From Phoronis ovalis (lineage: Eukaryota; Phoronida; Phoronidae): a stretch of DNA of 15,107 bases. Below, in pieces: positions 9,853 to 15,107 of the stretch; the first letter of the stretch is position 1, and each line of letters starts with the position of its first letter. Position numbers and translations under genes: made by a program. The notes beneath the pieces were generated by a model, which worked only from the letters and a program-made list of their open reading frames with translations, made no database searches and was not told where the DNA came from. Location: assembly GCA_028565635.1 (NCBI GenBank), contig JAOXYB010029111.1, positions 1 through 15,107 on the forward strand, written 5' to 3'.

Positions 9853-10550
9853 CTGCGAGTAAAATTTAGGTCCATTATCCATCGCATACAACATGGCTTC
9901 TGAAATTTTTGAATCTAGTTTTCCCATAGCATCCTCAATATTGTATGTTCCTTTCATTTTTGTAGTCAAACCAGCTAGAGAATCAACGAAACGATTCCAC
10001 TGAAAGTCTAATTCTTGTATGTTAGCTAGGCATCCACGCATGACATTCAAACATAAGCTTCTACATGGTTTTGCAGTGACGTATCCTTCACAATGAGAAC
10101 AATATTCCATTTTCGTTAATGCTTTTATACACTTTGGCTCTAATACAAAGTTTTCTGTTGAATTTATGGCTTCAATACCAGCTTTAAGTGCATTCAAAAA
10201 TGTCCGCGCAGTTGACAATGATCGTGTGAGCAACAGAGAAATGTGACGTGGCGATTCACCAAATGGCTTAGGTGATACCTGCTGCCTAGCATCCATCAGA
10301 CATTCATTATAGGTGGCACTATAATCAGTCACCGATGCATCATTCAATATGTTATGAAAAACAGGCGGGAATAACTCGTCAAAAAATCGTGACACTGTTT
10401 CATGTAGATTCACTTCTTTGTACTTGAAATACATATGCAAGTCCGAATAAAGGCTAACAAGGGCTTTATCCTGTTGTGGAATTTTGTAGACTTCTGTGAA
10501 GAGCGAACTTGTCCTATTTTCTGCACTGCTGATTAGACCAAGAAAATAAT
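9853..10550 (-). CDS. Glypican (GPC4/6-like), internal exon encoding most of the cysteine-rich domain
   Basis: This is an internal exon of a glypican, a heparan sulfate proteoglycan core protein at the cell surface that modulates Wnt, Hedgehog, BMP and FGF signalling. It adds 233 residues. The acceptor is TTTTGTAG before 10550 and the exon enters in phase 1; the donor CAG|GTAAGA follows 9853 in phase 0. The opening residues (VDYFLGLI, then SAENRTSSLF) align without gaps to the vertebrate DEFFRELLENAEKSL region, which fixes the start better than the AG sites at 10529, 10526 and 10521. Numbering from the split first residue, KPFG lies at 95-98. The glypican signature follows at 151-174: CSHC, then KPC, C and MRGCLAN, with cysteines 151, 154, 163, 167 and 174. 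Other cysteines are 84 and 141. N-glycosylation sequons are NRT (12-14) and NST (130-132). NIEDAM and KISEAM match family blocks near the exon end. The open frame upstream of 10550 is intron. Confidence 0.93.
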
Positions 10551-11689
10551 CTACAAAACAATTATGAGAAAATTTATTAATTCGGACGAGAAAACATTTA
10601 CAGAAAAACAAGTAATACATTTTTTTTGCACATTTTAAATTGAACATGTACAATCTGTTACCAAAAGTGATAGACTAATGTGAATAGCAAAGAAATGGAC
10701 GTGCAGTTAAGTTTGAATTTTAATTACAATGAATGGGCACAAGACATTGCAGTAAATGCTGTGGTACTAGAATTTTTCAAAAACATTTTTATTCCAGAAA
10801 GTTCAATAGCCAGTACAAGACGAACATTCCAGGATTTGTATGCACATGACTGTATTGCATTGCCAATGCCAGCATATTTTGTACTTATTATCCAATGATT
10901 TTCCTAGACCTGTCTAATCAGGGGAGATAATTAATAACTTGAAACAAAACTTCAAAGCAATTAAACTAATGAGGTTGTCTACTGTCTCAAGGTATTTAGC
11001 ATGGTTTTTTGAAATTTGAAAATTTGAAATATTAATTGGCTGATTGCAGTAAGCAGCAGTTCGGTTCAATAATCTGTGGAAATAGAGAGCAAGCAGGCAT
11101 AACAGCTTTTCATTTTTGTTGAACATATTAATTCTCAAATGTTGGTTACTGTCACTTATATAAAATGCATCATTATAAATACATAGTACCACCATGACGT
11201 AAATGAATTATTGCACCTTTTATAAATTTTTAAATATACTTACATCACACTAGTTATATTTAGTGAAATGCATGAGAAGTTCTCAACTTTTTTGAAATTT
11301 TTATGAAGGGGGTATATATAAGCAACTTTTACTAATAAATAATTGACAATGTACAATTAACATATTATTGTTGAATATATAAAAATAAATGCAAATCATC
11401 CAAAGGGATTGATCTCAGATTCTCTTAATGGCGATACAGTTTTTCAGATTTCAGTGAATGGGAGTTTTTAATCAGGTTTATGCTTTTTAACTTTAATTAC
11501 TCAATCCACCTGAACCAATCAATATCCATATAGACTCCTACTGCCTTTTGATCCAACTGATTGTCACCTTTTGTGTATTCAGAAGCTTTCTAAGCACAGG
11601 GTTATATTTGTCAGGATTGCTGCTGTTAGTCAGCTGTCCTATTGGATGTGTACTTTCTTTCTTCCTTGTGTTCTTTCCATTTTCCAATT

Positions 11690-12050
11690 TTTAGAGAGCT
11701 GTCTCAAAGATGGCCAGAATGAGATATGACACAATGTGACATCTCTGGAGTGGGCCATTGTTGACTTTGAGGTCAAAGGTCCTTTGGAGGTCAATGGTTA
11801 TAATTTTAAATTGCTTAAAATGTCCAATATGATGTTCAGGTTACAAAGAGGTCATTTTGATGATCTTTTGATACAATTTAGGTTCCAAGAGATCTGCTTT
11901 TTATTTTTTGGAATCATTTCAATTAATCTATGGAGGGAATTTGTCAAAACTCTGACAAGGGTTGGGCAGACAGGCTGCAAGTTTGACTGATGACATTCAC
12001 AGGGAGGGAATAGTTGATCTTGAAGTTACTAGGTCATCTAGAGGTCAAGA
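11690..12050. repeat. Degenerate interspersed-repeat-like block with AGGTCA words
   Basis: This block begins near GAGAGCTGTCTCAAAGATGGCC and holds AGGTCA at 11770, 11788, 11849, 12031 and 12042, plus AGGTCC at 11777. It is less AT-rich than its surroundings. Words such as gaggtcaaaggtc and gagctgtctcaaagatg recall dispersed repeats I associate with molluscan and other invertebrate genomes, but this is an impression, not a match I could run. Borders are approximate. No terminal inverted repeat or target-site duplication was identified. Confidence 0.35.
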
Positions 12051-14835
12051 GATCAAAAACTCCTAATTGCATGAAACTTTCAAAAATGCCATCTAGTTTT
12101 ATATGTTTTGGTGGTTGTCAAAGAGTCACAATTCATGTATACAATATGTGTTCCATGGATGATAATCAGAGCATAAATGATGCATTGCAAAGAATTCATT
12201 CAAAATCAAGCTTCATACACATGGTTTTTAATACTGACCTTGTCAACCTCATCACAACTATTTTAGTTACAAATAATTTTTTAATATATTTAATATAATT
12301 ATTATCATGCTATATACGGATGCATTCATTATTGCTTTGACTGCACATCATTGCACTTGACCTGTGAGTACCATGTTCTAGTTATGAATTCTACGAAACT
12401 GTCTACAAAAGATATCTCTAGACCCTGGGGATCTACAAAGCTAGATATTTCACTGCATAATGCATTATCCAATCCATCAACAGAAGCCCAGTAATCAGAG
12501 AACCCTGACATTGTGACAATTAACCATCATATTTCCTGACTATATATCATCATTGTTTGACCAAGATAAAAACTAATTATCTATTGTAAATGTGTTAATT
12601 ACCTGCATGTTACTGCTTCAGGACACTGAGGTATAACCAATCAGCAATAAAACAGTGCACAATGGAAAAACGACCCATAAAAAAGTACGTAACATGCTAA
12701 TAGCCATAAGGAAATATGGTGCAGCAAAATGCACAAAATTTAGAAGACAGAAGTTACCTATTCCACTTAAAGGAAAGAAGAAAAGTCATTAACATAAACA
12801 ATACAACAATGATACATATTTTGCTATCAACTCAGAATTTCTTACAAAAATGTATGGCCTTTCATCTTATGTTATTTCATTTTCTTTTGCCTGTACTAGT
12901 TACATATAATTTGAATTTCCAAAGTTACCACGACATAATGTACTGAGCATAATACAGTTACATTAAACCTGCTAACCTCAACAACATAATAACAACGGAT
13001 GCAATGCAAGACAAAACAAACTCCCAGGTTTTATTTGATGTAAATATCAAAGTGGCAACCTTTTGTTTTCAGTATAGACGATTGAAAATGATTCCATTAT
13101 CTGCCAGTGAACCACAAACAGAGGTCTTAAATAATCGATGGAGATCAATTTGCTAGAAATGTTGTCCATTATTATACCAAATATACATGTTCAACAACCC
13201 AAACTATTCACATTAATAAATAAAATATGGATATTTGAATAATTAACTTTTTGAATGCTAGGTAAAGGGCAACAAGCAAATGATATTAAAAGCTGGGACT
13301 AAACTATAGTAAAGACAGAAATATGAACTTAATCCGAAATATTAAATAACTCGTTCAACTGCAACTTCATCTAAAATCAACAAGGAACCGATTTTTTTTG
13401 TATATGTATTACTGAGAGATCAATGCCTGCAGTGTTATTTCAAAAAATAAAAATAAGATAGAATGACAAGCAGTTATATTTTTACACATCAGAAGGTAAG
13501 TATCAACTGGTACCATGGCATACCCAGCTCAGAATGCGGTTCCCTTTAGAATTTGTTTCAGGTAGATGTTAATCTGTTATTTATACCGAATCCAACCCTT
13601 TATACAACATAATTTTGTTTATGAAAAAGATTCTTGTTTATCTTTTCCATGCATTTTTCTTCTAGCTGCTGTAAGCATTTTGCAAACATGGACAAACTTA
13701 TCTGAATGAATCAATTTTTTACAAGCATTCAGCACTGGCCCACTGACATTCTTTCAGTCACAAGATACCTCAAAAATGATGAAGAAAATAAAATAAAACC
13801 AAGTAATTTTCTTTGTGATACTTTAAACCTTACCTTAAACAGAACATTCTTTGACCTTTGTATTGCCTAAATACCTGTCAGGTAACTATATAGTTTAGAA
13901 CTAGTGTGAGAAAATAAACAAGCTATCAAATTTTGTCAAATTTTAAAGGTTAACAGCACAGATTATTTTTCATCAAAATTTTAATAAGACACTGCTAAAA
14001 AGCGTCAAGGCAGACTTGCCAGCTAAAAATCATTAACAAAAACTTAATCCAATATATAATATCATATTTTTAGCATGTATAAATGCTTGATAACCCGAAA
14101 TTATTTATTTTCACTGTTCTATATTCAGATGATTAAAATATAAACGCCCTTTAGAACAATGCAAGGTCCAGAATATAAGGCCTAAAACAAATAGGCATGG
14201 TTCCCATTACCAGATAGACCCCTAATTTGTTTTGCATATTTTTCAGAATATGCATATGTTGTTATTCCTTTTAAGGAGTTTTTCATGTATTGGTAAATAA
14301 CATTAAAGAGTATAATAAAATAAATTTCCTTCTCTATCTTGTTTAGCTCTGTAATAGGAACTATACTTATATTTTTTAGGCCTAAGGTGAAAAAATTTGA
14401 ACTGTTAAGATTAATAGCTCCAAACAGTTTTAATGGCAGCAAGTAAAACCTGCTTCATTAACTAATATGGAAATGCAATAAATTCCACAAAACAAAAGTC
14501 ACTACAAGGATATCCCAAGGTGTCATTAAAAAAAAAACAAAAAACGGCAGCCATCAAATAACTTTTAATGATAAGATTACAAGATAAGCAATAGTGTTAT
14601 TGTTTGAATGTGGAATTGATATTTAACATAGGAAGATAGTCAGCTCGTTAATTAAACTTGGCTCAATAGAAGTTAAGATAACAAACTATATGATAATATT
14701 ACACTAATACATTGACTAATCCTTTAAGATTAAAAATAAATCAGTCATAATCTAAAAGACTCCTGGAATGCATAAGTACAAACATAACCTAAATTTGGTG
14801 ATCACACACATATACACCTACGGTAATTCTTCTCA

Positions 14836-14848
14836 AATTCGTACAAAA

Positions 14849-14880
<32 letters not shown>

Positions 14881-14990
14881 GGGGGGTGCACGAAATTTGG
14901 GAAATACAAAATTCTCCAAAAATATGGGTGTACGAATTCTTGGAAACTATAATAAATGCGTAAAGGGAGTGTACGAATATGGGAATTCCC
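14836..14990. repeat. T25 run flanked by an inverted word and three 41-42 bp tandem units
   Basis: A run of 25 T occupies 14849-14873. To its right, three units share GTGYACGAAT at 14886, 14928 and 14969, spaced 42 and 41 bp apart. To its left, AATTCGTAC (14836-14844) is the exact reverse complement of GTACGAATT at 14930-14938. The arrangement resembles the end of a foldback or non-autonomous repeat, but no full element can be delimited because the window ends soon after. Confidence 0.6.
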
Positions 14991-15016
14991 GCAAAATATA
15001 TTTTGATATTCGTTTG

Positions 15017-15047
15017 TCGATGATCGTAAATCGATGATCGTAAATCG
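15017..15047. repeat. 14-bp tandem repeat, 2.2 copies
   Basis: The unit TCGATGATCGTAAA occurs perfectly at 15017-15030 and 15031-15044, and a third copy begins with TCG before diverging. It is unusually rich in CG dinucleotides for this window and contains the palindromes TCGA and GATC. It lies just beyond the 41-42 bp repeat cluster. Confidence 0.85.
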
Positions 15048-15107
15048 GGGTCAAACACTACCAGTACGGCAGTGCGAGAAATCCGAACAATCAATGACAG
15101 AAATAGT

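Larger units (their letters stand above)
10551..15107 (-). other. Upstream glypican intron and possibly further non-coding DNA
   Basis: The acceptor at 10551 implies an upstream exon ending in phase 1. In vertebrate GPC4/6 that exon carries the N-terminal CPxxxTCC segment and ends in a lysine-rich KKFD motif. I looked for paired TGY codons and for GT donors giving that ending on the minus strand and found none, so the preceding exon probably lies to the right of the window. The donor-like GTAACA at 10659 is preceded by an in-frame stop and rejected. The region contains a repeat-like block (about 11690-12050) and a repeat cluster at the right end (14836-15047). An open frame at 12329-12511 (-) is discussed as a finding. 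Otherwise nothing recognisable is seen. Confidence 0.6.

Noticed and set aside
10551-10653. Extension of the large glypican exon up to the first in-frame methionine
   Set aside because: The added residues have no glypican similarity, and a good acceptor (TTTTGTAG) sits exactly where homology begins.
10680-10898. Plus-strand open frame of 72 codons
   Set aside because: No recognisable domain; on the opposite strand there is also no exon, because an in-frame stop precedes the only nearby donor.
12088-12098. Third CTCF-like word GCCATCTAGTT
   Set aside because: It lacks the conserved CCAC half of the motif, so it is only a partial match.
11736-12298. Two plus-strand open frames in the AGGTCA-rich block
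   Set aside because: The translations show no protein family, and the DNA-level repeat words explain the composition better than coding does.
14789-15094. Minus-strand open frame with a nine-lysine run
   Set aside because: It reads through the T25 homopolymer and the tandem repeats and is not a plausible protein.

Overview
The window looks like animal nuclear DNA. It is AT-rich, almost all of it is non-coding, and the only convincing gene is broken into exons with clean GT-AG borders and introns from 0.4 to over 4 kb. There are no bacterial operons, ribosome-binding sites or tightly packed genes. Compact exons in long AT-rich introns, plus a degenerate repeat rich in AGGTCA words, suggest an invertebrate, perhaps a mollusc or another lophotrochozoan. 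That taxonomic guess is tentative.

The gene is a glypican, a cell-surface heparan sulfate proteoglycan core protein of the GPC4/GPC6 (Dally-like) type, read on the minus strand from right to left. Four consecutive internal exons are visible: 10550-9853, 6787-6534, 2351-2228 and 1789-1567. They join in phase (phase 1 in, then 0, 2, 0, and phase 1 out) and give 1299 nt, or 433 codons. The first two exons hold most of the cysteine-rich globular domain. The third is the conserved post-CRD segment. The fourth is an acidic stalk with four Ser-Gly glycosaminoglycan attachment sites.

The 5' exons (signal peptide and the N-terminal CPxxxTCC-type segment) and the 3' exon (GPI-anchor signal) were not found. 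The region 10551-15107 is therefore read as the upstream intron, or sequence beyond it, and 1-1566 as the downstream intron. The glypican model is partial at both ends.

The introns contain a few structured items: two CTCF-like motifs (2911-2930 and 3251-3270), a 33-bp tandem duplication just upstream of one exon (6857-6922), a 28-nt alternating purine-pyrimidine tract (7225-7252), a 17-nt inverted repeat (8412-8428), a repeat-like block with AGGTCA half-sites including DR1 and DR5 spacing (about 11690-12050), and a T25 run beside 41-42 bp repeats plus a 14-bp tandem repeat at the right edge (14836-15047). I did not see a second gene, a tRNA or rRNA, a CRISPR array or a complete mobile element. 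No clearly new system is evident. The most useful results are the glypican gene structure and the apparent loss of its processing site.
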